From: Siphonodentalium dalli
Lineage: Eukaryota > Mollusca > Scaphopoda > Gadilida > Siphonodentaliidae
Reading direction: 5' to 3'
Assembly (NCBI GenBank): GCA_032622095.1
Contig: CP136068.1
Span: forward strand, 159,173,465 to 159,237,464
Length of the DNA stretch: 64,000 bases
The notes beneath the pieces are model-generated. The model did not search any database, was not told where the DNA came from, and worked only from the letters and a program-made list of their open reading frames with translations. Made by a program: the position numbers and the translations under genes. Shown piece after piece: positions 40,401 to 53,271 of the stretch (position 1 is its first letter; each line of letters opens with the position of its first letter).

Positions 40401-43400
40401 CGGGTTGAATCAAGGTTGAGTCTTTCTGGGGAATTAGCATTTATTCTTATAATAGAAATATACGGACATTCCGGTATAGTTGGAAGCGGTCCACACAACA
40501 ATCGGAACTCCGGTTGTAATATGTGAAGTTACTGAAAGGCGGAGTTCCGGAACATAAAGTAAAATAACATAGTTTTACATCGTTTATGTCGTGTTGGCAG
40601 ATAATGATTATCTGTTGTCGTTATAACATTCTCACTTTACAGGATATAGAGACACAGGTGGTGAAGTTCCAAGTGTTCATTGGACTAGTGAGTATAACGT
40701 GACGATCGCCTACATTACCGTAATCGTAGCATCATCCGTACATATAATTATCGGTGTAATAAACATATAAATTGAGGGCTACATCTGGAGTTTGGGTAAT
40801 CAGTTTGCGAAATCAACCTTGTATTTTTGTCATTCCCATAATACTGATACATGTACGTCAATAGCGGCTGTCACGAATGTGAAATCAAACTATTTTTTGG
40901 AAATAATTAACAGAACGATTAAGACGTGAATGTGTCAACGGTGATACTTGTTGAGCTTTCTCTGATAACCTAATATTGATCCACTGAAATTACAGTATAT
41001 TTTTCAGGCGCATTTTAAATATAATTATGTTAAAAGTGGGAATCGTTTGAGAATATTTGATTGTCAAGTTAGTTGGTCAGTACAATGTTTTGGGACTTCC
41101 CATATATAAACACGTAGCCGAACAATATATCGTACTATAATATGCGTATGTGTCACTGAATGCAGAGCTGTGACCAAGAATAAGTATGTGCCACACTAAC
41201 ACACTGCTTCAACTTGAAACAATTTATCACTGTTGTCACCAATAGCGGTAGTGAACCACACGTAGGGTATGTTTACATTGGTGTAGATCTGTACACAGAT
41301 ATGTGAGAAGTCACGTGTCGCGGATTTGGCAACGGCAAAAATAATTCACATTTGGCAAAAAATATTTTCATTTGACAAAAGTGTTGCAAGTCAAGTTCCT
41401 CAAGAAAGTTGAAAAATATTGGTCAATCAGTACCATTTCATTTCAAGAAACTCTTACAATATAATTATATTAGTGGTGTTTTACCTCTATTAAGATGCAA
41501 AGTAATCTGATAACATTAGTATCGACGGGTGGAGGGATTACCCGTATTTAGATTTTTTCACATAGTTAATCCGCTTGTGGTGTGCCCTCTTGACGAAGCA
41601 ACCCTCATATCATGTTCTTGTTCGGTGATTGGTTTATTGATGTATGATAAACTAAAATGGAGATGCGAGTATAATTGTTAACTAACTGCTTTCCTATCGA
41701 TATCAACAGTCGTTCAAACCGCGAGTGTCAAAACATAAGAATCAAGGTTGCATAAAATGATACTATCAGGGATAGCATTTTGGCAAATTCTATAAGAATT
41801 TGGCAAAAAACAATTAATTTGGCAAATAATTTGGCAAAATTAAAGTTCGGTCCACCGCGGACCCTGCTTATACCTTTGCTAAAATGCAAATCTGCGTTTT
41901 TATCTCGCGACAATTTGTCCCATAGAAGACCGCACCTCCATCATGAATCGGATCAATCTCTGGGAAATCTAGTATCGTGCTTGCTATTTCAATATAATTT
42001 AATCCTTGTCGCCACTGTGATGTCTTGGATATATTTAGAGATGAATTATAATTGAACACGTTTAAGATTTGGAACTCGACATGGGCGCAGACATATTAGT
42101 AACTCTAAATTCAGACACGTCCGAATAATTACCGGACGTGTCTAACTTTGGTATAACAATATGTCTGCGACCATATCGAGTTCCAAATCTTAAACATGTT
42201 CAATTATAATGTTACACTATTAATGCGTATGAATAGTGTAACTGAACTCATCATAGTATGTGGTAATGCTGTGTCAGCACCAGAAAACAAAAGAAAATCA
42301 AACATAAAACTAGCCGCAACTTCTTAGCACGAGCTATCGTCTGTGAAATCGAGTGTGTAGTCTTACATGGTGGCGGTTTCTTCTCGGACCACGGTACATT
42401 CCACCGTAATGACCGCGACTGAGAATTTAGACCAATTCACGGGTGCATTTCCAGTAAATGTTAAGGGATTTTCTGACAGTATTGCTAATCCTCGCCATTC
42501 AAGCTTTCGGTGCTGTGAAAAAGCCTGAAATCCGCACTTTCGCCGGTTTAGGCTAAAAGTCAAAACAAACAATCGATCGCCAGATAGGTCGAAATTTAAC
42601 TTTTTTCCCCGTAGAGGCGGAAATCGAAAGAAAGAACCGGTGGACGAAAAAGCCTGAAATCAGCTCTTTGGCTGGTTTAGGCTAAAGATTAAAAATGAAT
42701 CGATCGGCAGATTGGTCAAACTTTGACATTTTCCCCCGTAGAGGGGAGAAAATATGAATCGATCGGCCGATTGGTCGAACATTGACATGTTCACCGTTAA
42801 TTGCTCTCCCATGAAAACCACCACAGGGTTGAGTGTTTTGCTTATTGAACACTCTTTCTCCACTGTATGCACATGTGGACACCAGTTAATTTGGAAATAA
42901 TGTTTTAAAACCCATTACTCGTTTTCAGTCAGCGCATATATCTGTTGAATTATGCATAATCTGTCCAAGCTTCAGTTCTTATAATTTTAGTTAATTATTT
43001 TCATTAGACTTAGGACTATCATTATTATTGATTTAGCAGAGTTAATTCCCTTTTTCATTCGGCAAGCTACCTGATACCACGCCAAACAGGTAAGCTGTGT
43101 GGACATCCATCGTCTTACTGGACACCAGTTACACCACTATAATTATGCATTTAGTTATCAAATATGGCAAATGAAGCCACACATAATAAAGCCGCCCCAC
43201 TGCGCTCATACACATACTCCCCGATGTGAACATACCACATATTTATACCACGATCGCCTATTTTACTATATAAATAAAGCCATCTGTTTAAATTTTACAT
43301 TTAATCAACACCTGTTGATTAAACGTACCTACTGTTGATTGAACTTCGCAGAGTGGATTAAACTATTTCCATACAATTTGAACGGAAAAGTGTTTATCCA

Positions 43401-46400
43401 TCGCAGGAACTACGATACGTTTGACCTTTCGTGACCCGGACAAGTGCACCGGTGTGAGTTATTTTTAGCGATAACATCTCGCGGAAACAATTGGACTTAA
43501 TCGGTTCATTATACAAACAAACACCGAAAATAAACGCCAAGGAAGACATTTTAATGTCTGTTGTATCGCAATTGTTACAAATAACACAATACAGTATGTT
43601 TTTCTCAATATATTTTTATCTCGAATAAATTAAAATGAACAAGGTACGGACACTGGAAAGTACGTTTCGGATGTAAACAAATGTTCGTAAATGTATGGAA
43701 CGTCTGCGCCGTATCAATTTAGAAATTAATGTCAGAATATTGTTGTTGGCGGAAGTTCTAGCGATGTTTGGTGGCTTTACTGTTTCGAACGACTTGCATG
43801 ATATCTTTAATTTGTTCACTTAAAAGAGGTATGTGTTGTTTACTTACTTTCCAGTGTTGTGATATCAATGCGCGGCAAGGTAAAGGTTTAATCCACACCT
43901 GTGGTTGCCGTTGCAAAGCGTAAACGGGTCATGTTTTCGTAGTTTGAAAATAGTTTGATGGCGATTTTAATTGGAAATAACGATTTTCACATTGTAAAGA
44001 TCGTGGCATAAACAAAATATACGCATAGTGTTTCTGAATAACAAATTTAATCCACTCGTGGGATTGGCGATTTACACCACTCGCTGAAGCTCGTGGTGTA
44101 AACGCCAATCTCACTCGTGGATTAAATTTGTTATTCAGAAACACTATGCGTATATTCTATATATATATACAATGTTTATATATATATAGAGAGAGAGAGA
44201 GAGCGAGAGAGAGGATATAAGATTTTATGAAACGAGTTTGATAAATTTGATTCACAACGAGTCGTAGACGAGTTGTGAATCAAATTTATCAAATGAATTT
44301 CATAAAATCTTATATCCCAACATAATGAATTGAAGATCTTGTATATCACATGAAAAAAACTAAACCTTTTTGCCCTTTTAACATCAGCTTTGTAGAGAAC
44401 ACGCATACTGTATACAATTCTTGTGTTGACTCAGACGCTTCACCACTATACGTCAGTACTGCCACACACACGCAACGAAATAAAGTCAGTTTCGTCTTTA
44501 TTTGACGTGTATTGGGTTATTTATTGGTAATATTTGTCAATAATATATTTTAATCAAAACAAATAATCAGTTTTCAAGAGTAATTCACAGTTTTTCGTTA
44601 TAATGTAACGTTTGTATAATCAACGCATTATATTGGCTGTCTGAACCAGAGTCAAGGACACGGGCGCGTTTCGCTGGCGGATTATTGTGAACGTGGATTT
44701 TGAACTTTTCTCTGTTAATGTTTCCAGAAAATAATGAATGGAATCCGCCAGTTACATGTATTTTATTCACCGCGTTATTCGAGGAAGCACTGCAATGCAA
44801 TAATTGTTTACCGACTGAATGTTTTTATGGCCTGGAATCTGCATAATTTGGTTGGCTGGGATATTTTTGTCGTTTAATGTTTAAATCAGGAATTTCCTGG
44901 CACTGTGGTTGGAAATATTATTGGTGGTCTGGATTCCAGCGGCATTGAACATCGTGCTCATGAGTGAGATAAGTTTGTTTATACCAATGACATTTCGACT
45001 AAACCAACACTCATTCAATTTTGGAATCCCAGTGTGCGTGGCTATATATATAGAACGGATCATCTTTGTTGGAATAGTTGCTTGGTCTGTGGGAAGAGTA
45101 AGCATTGTAACCTTGTACAATACATCGTCCTGTGTCCTCTATATTTTCCCACAACTTGGGTACAACCACCCGAATGTTTATAGGGTCCCCACCTGTCCTT
45201 CTTTTTGACTGCCTCTCGTTGAATTCGAGGTATGGGAGACCGTCGGTCTCACCTTTTAGCTGATTGCTCCCCACTTCATGGAATGATGTTCTGTCGTACC
45301 CATCAGCCCAAAGTGTACTGTGTAGTAAAACCAAAGGGCGTTTATTATGCTCTGGGGAGTTGAAATTCCAAATTGTCCACACTGCCATAATTCATTCACC
45401 TCTTCGTTTGAAATGGGGTCTCTCTTATTTGGGATATTTCCCTTACCCTCACGTTTCAGGGATGTTTGCTTTGATGAAACGACCTCTCTCATCTGTGCAA
45501 ACTCGACACTCCCAACAAGACTGAATCCATATTTGTGGCGTCGCAAATGGCGTTCAAAGCTACCAAACATTGTCCTGAATGTGTGAGGCTCATAGTCCGA
45601 GCCATCCGACCTAAACTGTCATAAAAAACCTACTTAGGAGATCACAAAGTTCACTAGGTGCAATGTTATGAATTTCTCTAGATTCTGCAATAGTGGGCTC
45701 AATAATAAATTATTTATATATGTTCATGGCATAGATTGTCTTATCGGTGTATTTGCATTGATTGTTGTTCAGTTCAATAAAGGACTGAAAGTCAAATGTA
45801 GAAGCATCAGTTGGGAATTGGGACGTACGGATATTATCAGTGGCAGCGTCAATCGTATTATTCCTTTGAGTTTCGCCGCCGATTGCAGAGTCGGCTGCGG
45901 TGTCTGTCGCTTTGATCTTTCTCAGCCGACTGGCTTTGACATTGGTTACGAAATCTATCCCCATCAATTTTAAATGTGATGTACATGGCATATTCGATCA
46001 TCCTGGCTCCAATGGCAGTTATTGTACCTCCATTGTGTATACAGCAGCACCAATTGGAAATCGTCCGACATTGTTTATCTGTGGGTACGGAAGTAAAATG
46101 ACGTCATGCGCGCAGGTATACAATGAAAGTGATTACCGCTTGGACTATTAGCTATTAGCCACTAGTGACAGATAAGAAAATATATTAATATACTCCCCGA
46201 TGTGAATATACCATATATATCCTCAGGAGTGGGAAGACGCACGGCTAAAGTGGAATGCAAATAACTCGGTTGGTGTCATCTATGAATCACAAGGTCGGGC
46301 ATGGGCGCCGCCAGTCATCCATAGCAACAGGTGAGTGTAATATCACGCATTGGTCTCCTGGTCTGTGATTGTTCGCTGATACCAGTATACAAATATATCG

Positions 46401-49400
46401 AATAATGGAGATGATTATAAGCGTAGTAGTTAAGTCGGTGACACTTTTTTTATTGAATTTTTGACTGTTTTGAATATCTGCGAAAATAATAATTGATCAA
46501 TTTCGGTGTCACTCTCGCCTGATTCCCATTACTGCTCCGAATGGTCCCACTTCGGAAATTTAAACTACACCATTAGGTTTATATTATCACTTACATATTG
46601 CGATATAAATGTATATACTGGGATGCATCCGCGATATAAATGTATATATTGGAAGGAATCCGCGATATAAATGATTTATAATTGTTTTGGCTCCACTCTC
46701 CTCCATGACGAGTGACGACATACACGTTTCATTAATGTATGTGCCATGTCCACACGCAATCGCTTATGCATTTAAATCACGCCGTTCGTTTCCCTATAAG
46801 TTGATTGAAATCGATGAGAAAAAAAGTAACATATATCATTAATTGCACCCCTAACCGGATCCCATCCCTGACATTGGCAGCGCCACTTAATTATCTTTAA
46901 ACCACACCGTTATATTCCCTGTATTTAGGAGATTACTATATATCAGACCTAACAGTTATATCATGTTTGTGCCCCTCCCCGATCACATCCCTGATAAGGA
47001 CGGGGCACTTCAATATCTTTAACCCATGCCATTATATTACATTGTATATAGCATGGAAATGATTTTGTTGAAATCGACGACAAAACTGTTTTATCATTGT
47101 TTGCGCTCCTCCGCCGACTTCATTATTGGCATGGACGCCCCCTTATATATGTATCTTTTAACCACACCATTAGAAATCATAGAGAAACAAAGTCGTTATT
47201 AAATTTGACATTCACACCCAACCCCTGGTTCTGGCGGTGGCCCCACACCATCTGCTTTGCCATATTATTGAGATGATCGTTTTCCCCACCAACATTATAT
47301 CAATAACTCAACAAAAACATATAGCAAATGAGTATGTACCGATGTTTTCTACCTCACTATGAATCACGTGATTCCCATCCATATATCAGTATGGCCGTTG
47401 AGAAGGTGTAAGCGTTCAACGCAATATTGTTCAACGTATGGAATTTGAAAGGCAACATCTCTTTAAAACAAATTAGATCGATATCCTGTTTTTGAAGTAT
47501 CCGATATGAGTGTCTGTGTGTGCTCATTAGATCGATATCCTGTTTTTGAAGTATCCGATATGAGTGTTTGTGTGAGCTCATTAGTCTAATGGCTTGCTGA
47601 TAACGTTCGATAATATAGGAAAAAATTAATGTAAAAATTTCAAGCAAATTATGATGTAGGTTCGTGGCCATGGCACCGCTCTGATGTAGGTTCGTGGTCA
47701 TGGCACCGCTCTGATGTAGGTTCGTGGCCATGGCACCGCTCTGATGTAGGTTCGTGGCCATGGCACCGCTCTGATGTAGGTTCGTGGCCATGGCACCGCT
47801 CTGATGTACGTTCGTGGCCATGGCACCACTCTGATGTAGGATCGTGGCCATGGCACCGCTCTGATGTAGGTTCATGGCCATGCCACCGCTGTGATGTAGG
47901 TTCCTGTCCATGACACCGCTCTGATGTAGGTTCGTGGTCATGGCACCGCTCTGATGTAGGTCCTGTCCATGGCACCGCTCTGATGTAGGTTCATGGCCAT
48001 GACACCGCTCTGATGTAGGTTCCTGTCCATGACACCGCTCTGATGTAGGTTCCTAGCCATGGCACCGCTCTGATGTAGGTTCCTGGCCATGGCACTGCTC
48101 TGATGTAGGTTCCTGTCCATGACACCGGTCTGATGTAGGTTCCTGGCCATGTCACCGCTCTGATGTAGGTTCCTGGCCATGGCACCGCTCTGATGTAGGT
48201 TCGTTGCCATGGCACCGCTCTGATGTACGTTCGTGGCCATGGCACCACTCTGCTGTAGGATCGTGGCCATGGCACCGCTCTGATGTAGGTTCATGGCCAT
48301 GCCACCGCTGTGATGTAGGTTCCTGTCCATGACACCGCGCTGATGTAGGTTCATGGCCATGACACCGCTCTGATGTAGGTTCCTGTCCATGACACCGCTC
48401 TGATGTAGGTTCCTGGCCATGGCACCGCTCTGATGTAGGTTCCTGTCCATGACACCGCTCTGATGTAGGTTCCTGGCCATGTCACCGCTCTGATGTAGGT
48501 TCCTGGCCATGGCACCGCTCTGATGTAGGTTCGTGGCCATGACACCGCTCTGATGTAGGTTCCTGTCCATGACACCGCTCTGATGTAGGTTCCTGGCCAT
48601 GGCACCGCTCTGATGTAGGTTCCTGTCCATGACACCGCTCTGATGTAGGTTCCTGGCCTTGTCACCGCTCTGATGTAGGTTCCTGGCCATGGCACCGCTC
48701 TGATGTAGGTTCCTGTCCATGACACCGCTCTGATGTAGGTTCCTGGCCATGTCACCGCTCTGATGTAGGTTCCTGGCCATGGCACCGCTCTGATGTAGGT
48801 TCCTGGCCATGGCACCGCTATGATGTAGGTTCCTGACCATGTCACCGCTCTGATGTAGGTTCCTGACCATGGCACCGCTCTGATGTAGGTTCCTGGCCAT
48901 GGCACCGTTCTGATGTAGGTTCCTGACCATGGCACCGCTCTGCCAACTTTGAATCACACCATTATATTCATGGGGACACCTACATGTATATAACAATTAT
49001 GTTTTATTAATTATAGTGACTTATCTATCAAATTGTTATGCATAAGTGAGGTGTATCTCGGCGACGACTTTTAATTTTGTTGCCTCTCCCGTCCCTGACT
49101 CGAATAGAGCATCATTACAGTGTTAAATCCACACCATTATATTACTCAATGATTACTTATAAGTTCGGTAGAAATCACAGACTAAAAACGTTCTTCTTTT
49201 TTTCTTTCTTCTTTTATTGAGGAAGAAGATATAACAACAAAAACATGAGACAGACATACATACGCATAGCACAAGCATTATCGTAACGATACATTGATAC
49301 ATATTGTATTCCTGCACTCATTTTTGCACGTTCCCAAGTGAATTTCACTTGGGCTACTCTCTCATTGGCGACATTAATACAATTATGCATGAATAATATA

Positions 49401-52400
49401 ATTATTTTGGTGTAGTTTTTATAAAGAGATACTTAGTTTGTTTTTCCGTTGGCCGTTTGGCGACACAACGTTTGCGCATTTAATGAAGAGTGTCATTTAT
49501 ACAGTTATATAAAGAGTAAAGTTTGGCGCAGATAAATTCGTGCCAGCTTTTTGATGATCAAGTTAAGAAATGATTAATGTAAATTTGAGAGATAGCTCGG
49601 GTTACGGGCTCTATGTATATAATTGTGTTAATCGGGGTATATACATGTATAAAGTTAGTTTTGTTGGGGGTATCAGCAAGTCAATCAGTCTTGTCATTAA
49701 TTATATTTTTTAAGGGTAGCCATCGATTTTGAAACTCTTGATTTCGCATGTTGCATCTGGATGTGTACTTATCGCATTTATATTTGAAGTTCAATTCAGC
49801 GATAAATGCCTTTATTGAAAGTTGGATCGGGTCAAATGTAGTCCTATACATATTGCTTTAGCACAAAGTAGGAAGTAGTTTATGATATAATTCACTTGAC
49901 TGAAACATTCTTATCAATATTGGTGACCCTCCCCTCCCTACACCTGACCTAAACGGTACATATTTTGCATAGTTAAACCACACGATTAGTTTACTCGCAT
50001 GATGGAGAAGAATATATATTAATTTGGTTGAATTCGACGTCAAAACTATTTTTATAAATTTTGGCACCCCATCCTCCCTATCCCTGGCTCGAACGGCGCA
50101 TTTGTGACAACTTTAAACACTATTAGAGTATCTGTAAGTTTTGTGGAAATCAGCGACAAAAATGTCTTCAATTATGTTGTACCCTCCCACCTTTGCTGTC
50201 CCTGATCCCGCTAGCGTCATTTTTGGAAGTGTTTAACCTGCAACATTATCTTCCTCAATTAACGTTACGCCGACTAGACCCCTTTGGGATCATCTAGATG
50301 ATCTACCGGTATAAGTTATATAGCTGACAGACAATCCCAAATATAGGTACTGATTATACAATCTACAAATTGCTCGGCGACTTCTAAAATATCGAGTTTG
50401 GATTATTGATGGAACACCAGCCCCGCTGTGTATTCCATATCCCTTGCTAAACATTTGTGATATCTTGTAATTTTAAAGTATTTGTTTTAAATGTACCAGG
50501 AGCGATGCTCCATGTACGCTTTAAAACTTGTGCCTCAATCCATTCGTATTTGTAAATATATTTTTCATATACATTAACATATGCTTAAATTAAAAGTACA
50601 CATTATAAATTAAACTGTTGCGTTTAATATAAATAACATGTGTTATACAGCTCATGATATTGCTATCGTGTCTCTGACAAAACATGGCCTCGACACGATG
50701 CTCTCAATTTGTTTCGGCGTTTTGTGTTTTCGTCTTCCAAGAGCCGTGTGGTCGTGTTCAACGAAAGTATGCAGCAACACAAGTCAATGACTAGATCTCG
50801 GTCTGATGGAGGCACACCCATCACCGAGAGTTCTGATTGTGTACACCTCGGAATTATGCAGACTGAGGCGGTCTTAATTCTCCACAACAGGAAGCCGAGC
50901 ACTACAGGCTAGCACACCAGAACAGTCGTCAACATCACGAAGTCAGTTGTATTACCGAAATCGTTATTCGGAGCTGAACTCTTCCCGCTTAACAAAGTCA
51001 ATGCACTTCAGCCACAGGCAAAAAACACTCTGCACCCGTGTTAAACATTGTCAGTCTATTGCAGGTTCGCACAAGAACTAACTTATCGCTAAGCCTCCTT
51101 GGGATGTTACCCATAGAAAAGTTAATTCATATTAGAAAGCTCATCTTCGTCGAAAACCTAATCCTTCCTCCTGACCATCAAACCCCACTGAAACTGTTCA
51201 TCTTTAAAGTACAGCAACGTGTTCTTTTTGTGAGACATTCGTAGGAATTCGTGATGGATTTGATTTCTCGAGGAATATAGTCTGCTCGAGTTTGTTCTAA
51301 TCTTCATTGACACGGGGGTGTCTCCCGACAAACAAGAATGGAAGAATATCTTGAAATCATAAGTTAAAAACTGTTATCGGGCATATTGGTCGGAATCTGT
51401 TGCCAATGATTCACATCTATGTTTCTTCTTGCGATGTCACTCATACCCCTCTCAATATGTGATATCGTATCAAGGAATCGCCATCATTCAAAAGAACTGT
51501 GACACCTGGCACTTCTTCTGAACAAAACGACGAACGCAAACAGTCTGTGCTGTGCTAAAAAACTTCCCCAGCGCCAATTATCGGTCCCAGGCTTTTCGCC
51601 TTTAGAGGCCGAAATGTCGGATACTGATCGATTCCTCTCGCCCGTGCAACGACTTTTCGCCTCGGAGGCCCGACTCACGAATCTCACTCCCCGACGGGAG
51701 ATTTCTCGTTCCCGCTTTTCGCCTAAAGAGTGGGAAACCTCGGACGCGTTTCCCGCGAGGGCGGTCGCTCGCCTCGGACCGCCTGTTTCGGCGCAGGCTA
51801 CGGCTCGATATACAACAACGAAATTATACACGTAACATCTGACTGTCGAGCCCAATCGTTGAATCATCTCAGGAATATATTCTGGGAGAGCGTGGTCGAT
51901 GTGTACGACATTCAGTGCTACGAATGCCTGGCTTCACACTCTGTGGACACTTTCGCATATCTTCTTCTTGGAAACTCTAGCATATGCGAAGTCAAACCAT
52001 ATCCACAATTCCGTGAACCTTGTCATGTATGCTTCTGTCTTTCTGTTCAACTCTTGCAACATTGCGAAGGGTGTTCGCAACTACTAGCTTCCACGATTAT
52101 GCTACAAACTGTTGGTTATCTAACACGCACAAAATAAAACTTGTGATTGTGCACATCTTTCTTTCTATTGTATATAGGTATTATTTATGCTTGTGTGTCT
52201 ATAGTCTTCCTTTATACTGTTGTATAATCTCTCCATACAGGAGGCAAGTCAGATATATGTAGTGGTGTGGTGTAGTAATAGTGCGTTCTGTCGGTTTAAA
52301 ATGTTTCGTGGAATGTGAACATGTCCATAGACTCCCATGCTTTTGTCATTTGTCATGTATAGGCTCACATCAATATCACAGTCTGGTTTGCGAACATTTT

Positions 52401-53237
52401 TGTGGGAAAAGTGGATGCAGGCGGGAAACATTAATACAAAATGTTCAACATCACCTCCACAGTCGAAGAACTGAAGAACTATTTCGCAAGATTATTGATT
52501 TGTGTTTATCTCATTGAAATTATCAACTGAGGTATTTTTTTCATAAAGTAATTTAAATAATATGAATGACTCTGTCTTCAACTGTTAACACTTTCATGAG
52601 AGGAGCTGCGCTGGCGCAGCATTAAACACCATGTGCCAATGCATTATCTTATATATGCGAGTCTACCGTAGGTCGCTTCGCATATATAAGAGAATGTATT
52701 GGCCTAACAATTGTTTATCTTTTTTTGTTTTTTTTACATTCTTTAACATTTTTTATCATTTTTGTGACATGCAATAACAATTGTTATAATTTTTTCATAT
52801 GTTCTTTAACACTTTTAATTTTTTTAAGCATTTGTTCTTGTATTCTTTAAAATATTTTGATCATTTTTTATATTTTTATCTTACATTCTTTATCAATTTG
52901 TTATAATTTTTTCATGTTTTGCTTACATTATTTTGCAATTAATAATAAGGATGGCTTACAAGGTCAAGATAAATATTGTTAGATGAATGCATTCTGTTAT
53001 ATATGCGACGCGACCTATGGTGGACTCGCATATATAAGAGAATGCATTGCCACAGGGTTTTCGCAAACTTTCAAGAAGGTCCAGTCATGAAAGGGTTAAT
53101 AGCGTCTAAAGAACGTGCGCGTGACAGTCGTTCATGCCAGTCCCACCAAACTATCATGCATACATACAAACGCTCATGATGTATGTTCATGTCAGTCCCA
53201 CCAAACTATCATACATACATACATACATACATATACA

Positions 53238-53271
<34 letters not shown>

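Larger units (their letters stand above)
46560..50280. repeat. Old degenerate satellite array
   Basis: A loose unit of about 120-150 bases with ACCACACCATTATATTCC, GAAATCGACGACAAAA and CTCCC...TCCCTGAC words recurs at 46610-47300 and again at 48945-50250. The 30-bp minisatellite (47652-48941) lies in the middle of it. Confidence 0.6.

Noticed and set aside
47357-48996. Minus-strand frames of 10-residue repeats ([20 protein letters not shown])
   Set aside because: A 30-bp minisatellite leaves several frames open at once. There is no unique flanking domain, signal peptide or splice support.
51484-51867. Arg/Ser-rich minus-strand frame of 127 residues
   Set aside because: It lies over a GC-rich, repeat-like tract interrupting a LINE fragment and shows no domain. 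Overlapping plus-strand frames are equally open.
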